Of a DNA stretch of 64,000 nucleotides, positions 26,084-35,218 are shown one piece after another. The translations under genes were made by a program, and so were the position numbers. Position 1 is the stretch's first letter, and each line of letters begins with the position of its first letter. Below the pieces are notes generated by a model. The model saw nothing but the letters and a program-made list of their open reading frames with translations, was not told where the DNA came from and ran no database searches. Source of the DNA: Microcoleus sp. FACHB-1515 (GTDB lineage Bacteria > Cyanobacteriota > Cyanobacteriia > Elainellales > Elainellaceae); contig NZ_JACJPO010000038.1 in assembly GCF_014696105.1 (NCBI RefSeq), positions 1-64,000 on the forward strand. Direction: 5' to 3'.

Positions 26084-26142
26084 AGAGTCAATTGCGTAGA
26101 ATAAACGAAAGCTGTTTATTAGTGTAGCGATCGCAAGCGACT

Positions 26143-26547
26143 GTGAAAAAGCGGGTCACTTTGATTTTTCCCAAGCGATCGGTTCACATGCCGATCACCT
26201 ATCGGCTGGCGAAAGATTTCAACGTCGCCGCCAACATCATTCGCGCTCAGGTTGCACCCAATCAAATCGGCACGCTGGTCGTGGAACTGTCCGGCGATAT
26301 TGACCAGCTTGATGCCGCCCTAGAGTGGATGCAGTCACAAAACATCGGCGTTTCCCTGGCGAGTCGCGAAATTGTAATCGATGAAGAAACTTGCGTCGAT
26401 TGCGGCTTGTGTACGGGCGTGTGTCCGACTGAAGCTTTAGCGCTGCATCCACAAACGTTTCAACTGACCTTTACGCGATCGCGCTGTGTGGTCTGCGAAC
26501 AGTGCATTCCCACCTGTCCAGTACAAGCCATTTCAACCAATCTTTAG
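26143..26547 (+). CDS. NIL-domain 4Fe-4S ferredoxin
   Basis: 134 aa starting at GTG 26143. The N-terminal about 75 residues form a NIL domain (FNVAANIIRAQVAPNQIGTLVVELSG). The C-terminal half has two [4Fe-4S] motifs: CVDCGLCTGVCP and CVVCEQCIPTCP. Fused NIL-ferredoxins are common in cyanobacteria and are thought to support sulfur or iron-sulfur metabolism, but the partner is unknown. No signal peptide is seen. Divergent from txlA. Confidence 0.9.
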   Translation: MKKRVTLIFPKRSVHMPITYRLAKDFNVAANIIRAQVAPNQIGTLVVELSGDIDQLDAALEWMQSQNIGVSLASREIVIDEETCVDCGLCTGVCPTEALALHPQTFQLTFTRSRCVVCEQCIPTCPVQAISTNL

Positions 26548-26573
26548 CACAAGCAAGGGTGAGGCGATCGAAC

Positions 26574-27155
26574 ATGAGCGGAGTCATCACAGCCAAATGG
26601 ACGATCGAGGACTATCACCGCATGATCGCGGCGGGCATTCTTGACGATCGCCAGGTTGAGCTATTGAACGGAGAAATTGTTGAGATGCCTCCGGAAGGTA
26701 CGCCCCACGCGGCTTACTCGCAAAACGCAGCGGACTACCTGCGATTGCTGCTGGGCGGTCGCGTCCGAATTCGCGAGGCCAAACCCGTCACCCTGAGGCC
26801 CAACGATTCGGAGCCAGAGCCAGACATCGCGATCGTTGCACCGCACTCGGTCGCGGTGTATTTGCAGCATCACCCGTACCCGGAAGATATCTTCTGGCTG
26901 ATTGAATACTCGGATTCTAGCTTGAAAAAGGATCTGGAGGTTAAGACCCAAATCTACGCAGCAGCGGGTATTCGCGAGTATTGGGTGATTAATTTGAAGG
27001 CTAAAGAGTTAATTGTGTTTCGATCGCTCAAAGTGGCCGGAACGGACTCGCCTACAGCAGCGGGCTACCAGTCCAAACAGACCTTCGCAGGGGGCAGCAT
27101 CAATCCCCTGGCCTTTCCAGATGTCTCGGTTTCGGTGCAGCAGTTGTTTAGTTAG
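26574..27155 (+). CDS. Uma2-family (DUF820) putative nuclease, 193 aa
   Basis: PD-(D/E)XK fold protein typical of cyanobacterial genomes, where it is present in many copies. The motifs are WTIEDYHRM near the start, VELLNGEIVEM, the acidic catalytic strand EPDIAIVAP and the Glu-Lys region LIEYSDSSLKKDLEVK, ending in GIREYWVINL. Activity has not been shown for most members. ATG 26574 follows GGGTGAGG; the frame is open 24 codons further back into the ferredoxin gene, which is unlikely. It ends 13 bp before the convergent Mrr-like gene. Confidence 0.88.
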   Translation: MSGVITAKWTIEDYHRMIAAGILDDRQVELLNGEIVEMPPEGTPHAAYSQNAADYLRLLLGGRVRIREAKPVTLRPNDSEPEPDIAIVAPHSVAVYLQHHPYPEDIFWLIEYSDSSLKKDLEVKTQIYAAAGIREYWVINLKAKELIVFRSLKVAGTDSPTAAGYQSKQTFAGGSINPLAFPDVSVSVQQLFS

Positions 27156-27168
27156 AAGGTTACCGAGA

Positions 27169-28068
27169 TTAAACCTGAAACTCTTTGAAGAAGTGAAGAT
27201 CGACATCAAATGTTTTTCGAGGCGTTAAACCGAGTTCCAAATTCTCAAACATATCGAGAAGCTTTTCACCGTGAACTAACTCGATCGGTGGAACGCTATC
27301 TCTGACCGCTTCTTTTTGCGCGTCTGATGTAAATGTTCCAGTTGTTAAGATGATGCCTTTATCGGCTCTGCCCATCATTGCCCCCCGAAAATCTCTCACC
27401 TGAGAAACCGAGACTGCTCCTGTGTATCGCTTGCACTGAAACAGTACTTTAAAGCTGACAAATGGATTGACCTGTAAAATTCCCTGTCCATCAATTCCAC
27501 CATCGCCCGATCGCCCTGTCACGACTACTTGCTCAAAACCTGACTCGCGGAGGAGTCGCTGACATAAACGTTCAAACCCCGCAGGTGGCAAGGATATAAG
27601 TACATCAAGTAACCGCTTTCGATAGACGGAATCGTCATTAACCGAAGTATCGTTCGGTGCGATGTCCTCCTCGGTTAATTCGTCTTGCGGGGAGAATTCT
27701 TTTGTGTCCTTTTCGCCTTCAAATTCAGCGTGAACCTGCTTAAACAGCGACAGCGATTCTTTTGTAGATAGCGTGTCGATCGCCCGTCCTTTATCACTTA
27801 AACTCCAAACGCCTCGTTTAGAAGAATCGAGTAATCCTGCTTTAACAAGGTAGAATCTTGCCCAGGCAATTTGATTATCAAACCGAGGCGCACCTCCTTC
27901 TAATAATTCAGTTTTTTCTTGCTCAGAAATATTTAACTGTCTCGCAATTACCTCTCTGACTTCAGCCGGACGCCCTGAGCCGCCCAGTTCTTTTAGCGCT
28001 TGAATAACTGGAGAAAAGTATCGAACAAATTTGGGGCCGCTCATTGCGGTTACTGCGATCTTGCTCAT
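27169..28068 (-). CDS. Mrr-like restriction endonuclease
   Basis: About 299 aa from ATG 28068. The N-terminal about 110 residues fit the Mrr_N winged-helix domain (YFSPVIQALKELGGSGRPAEV, WARFYLVKAGLLDSSKRGVW). The C-terminal nuclease domain has the catalytic motif TGRSGDGGIDGQG and QCKRYTGAVSVSQVRDFRGAM, the D-(x)n-QxK signature of Mrr. Mrr proteins cut methylated DNA and are stress-linked in E. coli (family knowledge). No methyltransferase gene is adjacent. It is convergent with the Uma2 gene. Composition is slightly more A/T-rich than neighbours, suggesting a mobile defence gene (inference). Confidence 0.88.
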   Translation of the reverse strand: MSKIAVTAMSGPKFVRYFSPVIQALKELGGSGRPAEVREVIARQLNISEQEKTELLEGGAPRFDNQIAWARFYLVKAGLLDSSKRGVWSLSDKGRAIDTLSTKESLSLFKQVHAEFEGEKDTKEFSPQDELTEEDIAPNDTSVNDDSVYRKRLLDVLISLPPAGFERLCQRLLRESGFEQVVVTGRSGDGGIDGQGILQVNPFVSFKVLFQCKRYTGAVSVSQVRDFRGAMMGRADKGIILTTGTFTSDAQKEAVRDSVPPIELVHGEKLLDMFENLELGLTPRKTFDVDLHFFKEFQV

Positions 28069-28132
28069 TTGAATTATTGCTGTCCTGAGGTGAGGCGATC
28101 GATTCAGTTGCCACATCCAAGATACCCAAAAT

Positions 28133-28171
28133 GTAAAATAAAGCCCTGCTCGATCGATAACCAAGCAGGGC
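28133..28171 (-). terminator. intrinsic terminator of the phosphoketolase-like gene
   Basis: On the minus strand GCCCTGCT (28164-28171) pairs with AGCAGGGC (28143-28150) across a 13-base loop, followed by TTTATTTT. It lies 24 bp after the stop at 28195, and 65 bp before the Mrr-like start on the same strand. Confidence 0.8.
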
Positions 28172-28194
28172 GTTCCCTCAAATTTGAATGGCTT

Positions 28195-30405
28195 TTATTG
28201 GGTTAGCGCAATGGCGCGTTGGGCGATCGACTCTCCGGTAATGCCGTTAAATCCCATCAGTTGAGCAGGAGTGGCCGTTGTTTCGCCGCGCTTCCAGGCA
28301 AACGTGTCGCGCTTGGCTGTGCTGCGAAGCATGATTGGTTCCAGCATTCCGCTCGCTCCGCCTGTGATGCCAATTAGGACATCGCCGCCAAAGACGCGAT
28401 CGAACGTGGCGTCATCCATAAAGCCGCCATCCGGTTCTGAGCAGGTATCCCAACTCACATCGGAAGCGCGGTAGAGGCGACGGGGAGAAACGATCGACAC
28501 GACGCGCACCTTCAGCCCTTGTGCCTCAATTTGAGTGGCGGCTTCGAGGGCGGGCATCAAGGTCATGTCGCCAATCACGGCGAGGACGATCGTTTTGGCT
28601 CCGGGTGTTTCGCCCGCTGTTTCTTCCAGGACGATCGCGCCCTCCTGCAAGCCTTGGCGAGTTTGCTCTAGCGTCGTGTAGATCGGCAGCGGCGATTTGC
28701 TGGCCGTAATCACCACGCCTTTGTTGCGCTGAGTCAGTGCCCAGTCGTAGCAAACTTGGATGCTGTTGGCGTCGGGTGGAAACAAAGGGAAGATGTTGCC
28801 GTTTCGCATCATAGCGGCAAAATATGCTTCAATCTCCGGGCGCTGGTGCGTCCAGCCGTTGCGTCCTTGCTCTAGTGCGCCCGCTGTGAACAGCGTGACG
28901 GTGGCGGGCGTAGGGCGGCGCAGTTCGGCCATTGCCTGCGTGACCGTTTGCCAGATCGGGAGGCCATTGATCGCGAATGACTCATAGGAACACCAAAGCG
29001 ATCGCCCGCCCATCAATGCCAATCCCACTGCCAACCCCGCGCAGGCATCTTCGCTCAAGGGTTCGTATACCTGACCTTTTGGCTGCTGATTATACAGATC
29101 GTCGGCTGTAGGGTGAATGATTTTGAGGGCTTGGTTGATATTGGCGATGCCTGATGCTTCATTGCCGTCGGCATTGGTGACAAGGTAGCGATCGTCCTTT
29201 TTGCCCACAGCGGCGACCAGACGCCCCATCGCCGTTGTTGCAACTTTCTTCTCACCGCCGATCGCATACTCTTCTAGCGGCAGCGTACCAAGGTCGGGAA
29301 TCTCCAGAATCGATTCGGTGACGGCCACTTTTGAGGCCGAGCCGCCGCCCGCGCGTTCGGCATTCGATCGCACCAGTTGCCACGCAGCGGGCGACAAAGC
29401 ACGAGCTTGCAGCGCCGAAACAATGTCGGCATTGTCGAGCGTGTGATGCGCGTAGAGGTTGTGCGACTTGGAGCCGCGAGCATGAACGCCTGCTCCTTTG
29501 AGCTGCTTGATGATTAAAACGGTGAGTTTGCCGCCGAGCGCGTTTTTTGCCGCTTGGTCAGCCGCTTCCAGAACCGCTTGTGTAAAAGCCATGCGCTGCT
29601 CAAAGGAAAAAGCCGTGCTGTCTACATAGTCGCCCGCTTGATTTTGGTCGTCAAAATCTTTGGCATTGACCAAGACGACTTCATCGAAGCCGTTGCCTTT
29701 CCAGTAGGCGATCATCGAGTCGTTCGACTGCGTAGACACCATGCTGTGATGCTCTTGCGAATAGCCGTTCCAGACCAGCACAGGCAGGAAATTCGTGACG
29801 CTGGGATAGGCCGTGTGGAAGTGGCCGATCGAACTCATCACATACGGTTCACCCAGTCCGCCATCGCCGATCGTGACGGGAAACAGCTTGCCAGGGTGAA
29901 GGAGGGCAGCGGCCATTGCAAAATGTTGGCCTTGTCCAAGGGGGCCAGCCGGGGCAAGAATGCCGGGAATGAAGCCGGATAGATGTCCCAGCAGGCCGTG
30001 CTGTTCGCGGAAGCGATCGCGCAACTGTTGAACGGTCACAATCCCCATATCTTCCAGGGAGCGATCGAGGAACATGGCGCTATAGAAACCGGGCGCGTGG
30101 TGTCCCACTTCCGTCACGATATTTTTATGACCGAGCATCACCAGTGCCGCATACGCCTCGACCTGACTGGCGAACCCGCCCGGATGCCCCGATGCTTTGC
30201 TGGCCGTAACTTGCAGCGTCAAATAGCGCAGGGCATCAGCCGCGAGCAGCGTTTGATAAACCGCAGCAGGATCGGTGGGGTCGGCGATCGCCTGCTCACC
30301 TTCGGCAATCACGGCGGTTTTGCCGTAGCGATCGAATTGGGGCAGGTTGTCGTTGAAGTACTGGATGCCTTCGCAAAAGGTAGGAAGTTGGGTAACGGCA
30401 GTCAT
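28195..30405 (-). CDS. thiamine-diphosphate-dependent phosphoketolase/transketolase-like protein (Sll0529 type)
   Basis: 736 aa from ATG 30405. The TPP-binding segment VTIGDGGLGEPYVMSSIG and SKASGHPGGFASQVEAYAALV are present, as are GHHAPGFYSAMFL and YESFAINGLP further on. This is the pattern of the second, divergent phosphoketolase-like protein of cyanobacteria (Synechocystis Sll0529), which lacks the strict phosphoketolase signatures of XpkA and has been called transketolase in some annotations. Sugar-phosphate splitting to acetyl phosphate is plausible but not certain. It ends at a strong terminator and appears monocistronic. The GTG/ATG frame 22 residues upstream is an unlikely start. Confidence 0.85.
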   Translation of the reverse strand: MTAVTQLPTFCEGIQYFNDNLPQFDRYGKTAVIAEGEQAIADPTDPAAVYQTLLAADALRYLTLQVTASKASGHPGGFASQVEAYAALVMLGHKNIVTEVGHHAPGFYSAMFLDRSLEDMGIVTVQQLRDRFREQHGLLGHLSGFIPGILAPAGPLGQGQHFAMAAALLHPGKLFPVTIGDGGLGEPYVMSSIGHFHTAYPSVTNFLPVLVWNGYSQEHHSMVSTQSNDSMIAYWKGNGFDEVVLVNAKDFDDQNQAGDYVDSTAFSFEQRMAFTQAVLEAADQAAKNALGGKLTVLIIKQLKGAGVHARGSKSHNLYAHHTLDNADIVSALQARALSPAAWQLVRSNAERAGGGSASKVAVTESILEIPDLGTLPLEEYAIGGEKKVATTAMGRLVAAVGKKDDRYLVTNADGNEASGIANINQALKIIHPTADDLYNQQPKGQVYEPLSEDACAGLAVGLALMGGRSLWCSYESFAINGLPIWQTVTQAMAELRRPTPATVTLFTAGALEQGRNGWTHQRPEIEAYFAAMMRNGNIFPLFPPDANSIQVCYDWALTQRNKGVVITASKSPLPIYTTLEQTRQGLQEGAIVLEETAGETPGAKTIVLAVIGDMTLMPALEAATQIEAQGLKVRVVSIVSPRRLYRASDVSWDTCSEPDGGFMDDATFDRVFGGDVLIGITGGASGMLEPIMLRSTAKRDTFAWKRGETTATPAQLMGFNGITGESIAQRAIALTQ

Positions 30406-30595
30406 GAATTTTGATGCCTCTTGGTTAGGAATGATCGAAACTGCCTGACACGAATAAGCTGCGTGACGCAATGCAGTTCAAATAAAATTGAGGTGAGTTT
30501 TATCCTACCCCTAAGAGGTTACGAAAAGAAAATCTTTGTTAAGAAACTCAAAACTTGATTTTGGCAGGAATTAACACGTAGTTTGATTCGACGGA

Positions 30596-31666
30596 TTAAT
30601 TGGATAGGAATCTCCCTTGGCGATCGATGAACCCATACCTGCCTTCAGTTTGCACCCAGGCAAATCCTTCCGAAAATTTACCGACATTGCTGAAACTTGG
30701 CTGAATAACAAAGTTTCCAGACGAGTCAATAAACCCATATTGGCGATCGATTTGCACAGCAGCAAACCCTTCAGAAAAATCAGCCGCAAAATCAAATTGA
30801 GCCGGAATTACAAATGTGCCGTTGCGATCGATATAGCCCCATTTGCTGCCAACTAAAACAGCAGCAAAACCGCCTGAGAAATCCATTGCAAAATCAAACT
30901 GCGGCGCGATTTTGAGGCTGCCAGAGGCGTCCACATAGCCCCACTGTGATCCCTTGCGAATTCGGCCTAATCCCTCTGCAAAGGTAAATGCACCATCAAA
31001 TTGTGGTGCGATCGCCATCTTGCCTTCCCGATCGATATAGCCCCATTGATTGCCATAGCGAACGGTGGCGCGATCGTCTGCAAAGCTCCAAGCATCCTCG
31101 AATTGGGCAGGAATAACGGTGCGACCTTGGCGATCGATATAGCCATATTTTCCGTCAATTTTGATGGAAGCAAGCTGTTGAGAAAAATCGCCTGCTAGAT
31201 CGAATTGCGGTTCAATTTCTAGCTCGCCTGCTCGATTGATGTAGCCGTATTTTGTCCCCATGCGGACAGCGGCAAGTCCGTCTTGAAATGAGTTAGCGCT
31301 GAGATATTGCGGGTCAACGATTATCGTTCCAGCCGTATCAATATAGCCGCTAATGTTGTTGACTCTAGCAACAGCTCGCTGCTCAGAGAAAGCAGAAATA
31401 CCGTCGAAATCCGGATTGACTTCGATCGCGATACTGCCCGATCGATCGATATAGCCAAAGCGGTCTGTAATTCGGACAGCGGCGAATCCTTCGGAAAAAT
31501 CAGCGGCAAAATCAAAGGGAAAAGATGAGGGCATCGCAGCGGAAATTGGAGAAACAACCATTGCAGATCGATCGGATGCAGGACGATTGGCGGCAGACGA
31601 CGCAAAATTGCAGGCAGCAAAGGTCAAGGCGATCGCAACGAGCAGAGTCAATCGGAGGAGCAACAT
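30596..31666 (-). CDS. WG-repeat lipoprotein, 356 aa
   Basis: N-terminal lipoprotein signal MLLLRLTLLVAIALTFAAC places Cys19 as the lipid attachment site, so the protein sits in a membrane facing the periplasm. The rest is about ten WG/KWG-type beta repeats, each with a Gly-Tyr-Ile-Asp core (KYGYIDRQGRTVIPAQFEDA, QWGYVDASGSLKIAPQFDFA). WG repeats form propeller-like folds and function as binding modules (family knowledge). The minus-strand DNA carries the corresponding repeated GATCGATAT, which explains its internal near-repeats. No neighbour gives a role. Confidence 0.85.
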   Translation of the reverse strand: MLLLRLTLLVAIALTFAACNFASSAANRPASDRSAMVVSPISAAMPSSFPFDFAADFSEGFAAVRITDRFGYIDRSGSIAIEVNPDFDGISAFSEQRAVARVNNISGYIDTAGTIIVDPQYLSANSFQDGLAAVRMGTKYGYINRAGELEIEPQFDLAGDFSQQLASIKIDGKYGYIDRQGRTVIPAQFEDAWSFADDRATVRYGNQWGYIDREGKMAIAPQFDGAFTFAEGLGRIRKGSQWGYVDASGSLKIAPQFDFAMDFSGGFAAVLVGSKWGYIDRNGTFVIPAQFDFAADFSEGFAAVQIDRQYGFIDSSGNFVIQPSFSNVGKFSEGFAWVQTEGRYGFIDRQGRFLSN

Positions 31667-31952
31667 TTTTATTCCGGTGTAATTTTATCGGGAGTTGGTT
31701 GACCCGTGAAGTGATAAATCACACTTCTAAACCAAAAGATAGATGAATGTCGGATTTTCGATCGCCCAATTGCATCATTTGCGTTTTCAGAACACTTCAA
31801 GTCAAAACGATTTCTCACTTGAGGGGGATGAAGCAATCGCGCAATTTCGAGGATCTTAAACTACAGTATTACTTTGCCTGAAAAGGGGCAGCACTGCGAT
31901 CGCGCGAGTTCTTTCAAGACTGCGCGGCGGCAACTTTGAAGAGGAAAGATCA
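31667..31952. other. intergenic stretch before the repeat membrane protein
   Basis: 286 bp. A short frame starting at ATG 31742 (about 38 codons) has no ribosome binding site and is unlikely to be a gene. The GAGGAAAG before ATG 31953 is the only clear translation signal. Confidence 0.4.
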
Positions 31953-34900
31953 ATGTTTCAAACTATGCTTAATGCGGCATTGCCCTTGCAGTTTTTAGCG
32001 ACGGCAGTGGTTGCTGAACCCGCAAGACCCGAAGATGCGTCGCTGGTATTTTCTGGCCCGCGCTTTTGGATTGCGGTCATTTCAGGAATTCTTTTAGCTT
32101 TTGCATTTCAGATTGTCCTGACCAATTTATCGGTCGCCACCGGAATTTCGATTCTGGGCAAATCTTCAGATCACGATGACCACGACGACCACAAATCCGG
32201 CAGCTTCGGCTCAACCGTGAAAAAAATCGGCGCAGCCGTAGGCATTTGGACACTTGTTACCGTCACGCTGGCGTTGTTTTTCGCCTGCTATCTCGCCGTC
32301 AAGCTCAGCTTGCTCTCTGATGACGGACTGGGCGCGATCGTCGGCCTTGTCATCTGGGCGGGCTACTACTGCCTGTTGGTTTTCTTCAGTTCCACAACGG
32401 TCGGATCGCTGATCGGCTCGGTTGTGAATTCGGCGACATCAGGTTTCCAGGCAATTTTGGGAACGGCGACGGCAGCTTTGGGTGGACGTGCCGCGAGCAA
32501 TCAGGTCGTTGCCACTGCCGAAGCCGCCGCCGCTGCCGTGCGCCGCGAACTCGTGCCCAACGTTGATCCCGGTCGCGTTCGAGACACGATCGAAGACTAC
32601 ATCGATCGCATTCGTCCCGCCGATCTGGACATCGCCAGCATTCGCCGCGAATTCGAGTCGATTTTGAGCGATCCCGAAGTGCGGTCGATGGTGGGGCCGC
32701 AAGGCGTTCAGGTCGATCGCCAGAAATTCGTCGATCTGGTCAGCAGCCGCACCGATTTGTCGAAGCGCGATGTCGATCGAATTGCCGCGCAGCTTGAGTC
32801 GGTTTGGCAGCAAACTTTGGGCAGAACGCAGCCTGGACAAGAGCCAAAGCCGGATCAGATGACCCAACTGATCGACTATTTGCGATCGACGCAGGAAGGC
32901 CAAATCGACAGCAAAGAAGTGTCGAACAAGCTCGACCAGTTGATTGCTGAAATCCGCAACTCGCGTCAAACCGAGCAGCAAAGCGACGAGCAGCAAAATA
33001 AATCGAGGTCGCGTCTGCAAGCAATTCAGGCGAACGTGATGCCGATCGTGGGAATGTTGATGGGTCGCACCGATCTGTCTGACCTGAGCGTTGAAAAAAT
33101 TGTTGGTCAACTGAAATCGGCACAAACAACAGTCGGGGATCAGGCAAACAAAATTGCCGCGCAAGTGTCCGATGAGCCAGTCAGTACGGTTCGCGCTGAT
33201 ATTGAAAACTACCTGCACAACGCTTATTTTTGGGAACTCAGCCGCGATGCGATCGATCGCGAATTCCGCGAGGTGATCTACGATCCCGCTGCTGATCCAA
33301 GAGCAGTGCGCGAACAGCTAGAGCGGATCAATCGATCGGATTTTGTGTCGATCTTGAGCGATCGCGGCATGTTCACGCAGGCTCGCATTCAAGAAATTGC
33401 CGATCAGCTTGAGTCGATTCGCCGCGAAGTGATCACGACCGCCCGCGCTGCGGAAGAACGTCAAGCCGCGCTCGAACTGCGTCAGATGGTGGAAACCTAC
33501 CTCACCCTGACCCCCGTAGACCGCTTCTACCCCGAAGAAATTCAGCGGGCGTTTGGCGCAATTCTCTCGGATGCCGAGGCCGATCACGACACGCTGACTT
33601 TGCGCCTGGCCGCTTACGATCGCGCCACACTGCGGGAAATTCTTTCGCGTCGATCGGACATTGCTCCTGCCCAAGTCGATCCGATTCTCGATGCGCTAGA
33701 GCAAACGCGCGATCGCGTCCTGTTCGAGTCGCAAAACCTCGCTGACCAAGCTAAGCAGCGCACCGAAGCAACCTGGACGAAGCTGCAAGACTACCTGCGA
33801 AACACGGGCAAAGACGAACTGAATCCGGATGCAATCCGAAACGAATTGCAGCTTTTGCTCAACGATCCGCAGGCGGGAATGGCCGCGCTCCGCAATCGAG
33901 CTTCGCATTTCGATCGCGACACCTTGGTACAGTTGCTCAACCAGCGGCAAGACCTGAGCGAAGACCAAATCAACGATGTCCTTAATCAGGTGGAAGGCTC
34001 GTGGTATCGCGTCACCCATGCACCGCAGCAGCTTACGGCAGCGGCCAAGGATCAATACGATCAGGTGACAAGCAGCCTCTCCGACTACCTGCGGAACACG
34101 GGCAAAGATGAACTGAATCCGGAAGGCATTCAGCGCGACCTAAACTTGCTGTTCAACGATCCGCAGGCGGGCATGTATGCACTGCGGCGGCGTTTGTCGC
34201 AGGTCGATCGCGACACGCTCGTCAAGCTGCTGAGCCAGCGTCAAGACCTGAGTGAAGAACAGGTCAACCAGGTGATCGATCAGGTGCAGGAAAATATCCG
34301 CCGCATCACCGGAGCGCCCCGCCGCCTTGCTTTGCGGACGCAGCAGCGCGTCATGGACTTCGAGACGGCGATCGAGCAATATCTCCGCAACACGGACAAA
34401 GAAGAACTCGATCCCGAAGGCATCAAGCGCGATCTGCAACTGTTGGCTCGCGATCCCCGCTTGGGCATGAGCAACTTGGGTCAGCGGCTTTCGCGCTTCG
34501 ATCGCAACACGATCGTCGCTTTGCTCTCGCAGCGTCCCGACATGACACCGGAAGAAGCCGAGCGGGTCGTGGCGCAAATTGAATCGCAGCGCGATCGAAT
34601 TTTGCTGCAACTGCAAGATGTGCAGTACCGCATCCAAGGCGCGATCGACAATATCTTCGCGCGGATTCGCCGCTACCTGAACAGCCTGGAACGGCCTGAA
34701 CTGAACTACGACAGCATCAAGGCTGACCTGCGAACGATGATGGATGATCCCCAAGCCGGATTTGACGCGCTCCGTCACCGTTTGGGACAGTTCGATCGCA
34801 ATACGCTCGTGGCTCTGCTGAGTTCGCGTCGCGACATTTCAGAGGCAGATGCCAACCGTTTAATCGATCAGGTGGAAACAGCTCGCACCAGCGTTTTGCA

Positions 34901-35075
34901 GCGTGCAGAACGCATTCAGCTTGAAACGCAGCGTCGCTTGGAAGACGTGAAGCGCCAAGCGCAAAAGCAAGCGGAAGACACGCGCAAAGCAGCCGCAACA
35001 GCAGCCTGGTGGCTGTTTGCGACCGCAGTGGTTTCGGCGATTGCTTCGGCAGTCGCGGGCGCGATCGCCGTCTAG
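31953..35075 (+). CDS. large membrane protein with eight tandem ~75-residue helical repeats
   Basis: 1040 aa. The N-terminal part has hydrophobic segments at about 36-58, 96-120 and 127-180, separated by a His/Asp-rich loop (DHDDHDDHKSG). Eight related units follow at about 213-288, 308-394, 420-496, 516-590, 614-690, 712-787, 810-885 and 908-982. Each starts Tyr-Leu-Arg-like, has DP near the middle, then FDRDTLVxLLSxR and ends in a helix ending QVE. Units 5-8 are most alike. A coiled coil (about 985-1015) and one more helix (1018-1040) end the protein. No enzyme motif is seen and function is unknown. Its own terminator follows. Confidence 0.9.
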   Translation: MFQTMLNAALPLQFLATAVVAEPARPEDASLVFSGPRFWIAVISGILLAFAFQIVLTNLSVATGISILGKSSDHDDHDDHKSGSFGSTVKKIGAAVGIWTLVTVTLALFFACYLAVKLSLLSDDGLGAIVGLVIWAGYYCLLVFFSSTTVGSLIGSVVNSATSGFQAILGTATAALGGRAASNQVVATAEAAAAAVRRELVPNVDPGRVRDTIEDYIDRIRPADLDIASIRREFESILSDPEVRSMVGPQGVQVDRQKFVDLVSSRTDLSKRDVDRIAAQLESVWQQTLGRTQPGQEPKPDQMTQLIDYLRSTQEGQIDSKEVSNKLDQLIAEIRNSRQTEQQSDEQQNKSRSRLQAIQANVMPIVGMLMGRTDLSDLSVEKIVGQLKSAQTTVGDQANKIAAQVSDEPVSTVRADIENYLHNAYFWELSRDAIDREFREVIYDPAADPRAVREQLERINRSDFVSILSDRGMFTQARIQEIADQLESIRREVITTARAAEERQAALELRQMVETYLTLTPVDRFYPEEIQRAFGAILSDAEADHDTLTLRLAAYDRATLREILSRRSDIAPAQVDPILDALEQTRDRVLFESQNLADQAKQRTEATWTKLQDYLRNTGKDELNPDAIRNELQLLLNDPQAGMAALRNRASHFDRDTLVQLLNQRQDLSEDQINDVLNQVEGSWYRVTHAPQQLTAAAKDQYDQVTSSLSDYLRNTGKDELNPEGIQRDLNLLFNDPQAGMYALRRRLSQVDRDTLVKLLSQRQDLSEEQVNQVIDQVQENIRRITGAPRRLALRTQQRVMDFETAIEQYLRNTDKEELDPEGIKRDLQLLARDPRLGMSNLGQRLSRFDRNTIVALLSQRPDMTPEEAERVVAQIESQRDRILLQLQDVQYRIQGAIDNIFARIRRYLNSLERPELNYDSIKADLRTMMDDPQAGFDALRHRLGQFDRNTLVALLSSRRDISEADANRLIDQVETARTSVLQRAERIQLETQRRLEDVKRQAQKQAEDTRKAAATAAWWLFATAVVSAIASAVAGAIAV

Positions 35076-35103
35076 TTAATTCACGCTAGAAAAAGAATTG
35101 ATG

Positions 35104-35130
35104 AAGCTCCTCAGTTGAGGAGCTTTTTTT
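35104..35130 (+). terminator. intrinsic terminator of the repeat membrane protein gene
   Basis: AAGCTCCTC and GAGGAGCTT form a 9-bp stem with an AGTT loop, followed by TTTTTTT. It lies about 30 bp after the stop at 35075. Confidence 0.85.
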
Positions 35131-35218
35131 GGCAAAATCCTGATCGAGCAGTGAATCTACTGAGCTTATGATCAAACTATCACTCTTGCGATCGTGCGAT
35201 CGAGGGCTGCACGACTAG

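Noticed and set aside
26574-28068. Uma2 plus Mrr-like genes as a defence island
   Set aside because: They are convergent and lack a methyltransferase or other defence partners; Uma2 genes occur in many copies in cyanobacteria, so an island is not supported.
30600-31600. Repeated GATCGATATAGCC-like units suggesting a CRISPR array
   Set aside because: The periodicity follows the protein-level WG repeats of a real coding sequence, and spacers are not unique non-coding DNA.
32439-33218. 259-codon antisense frame inside the repeat membrane protein
   Set aside because: Codon-bias shadow of the real gene; no motif and no ribosome binding site.
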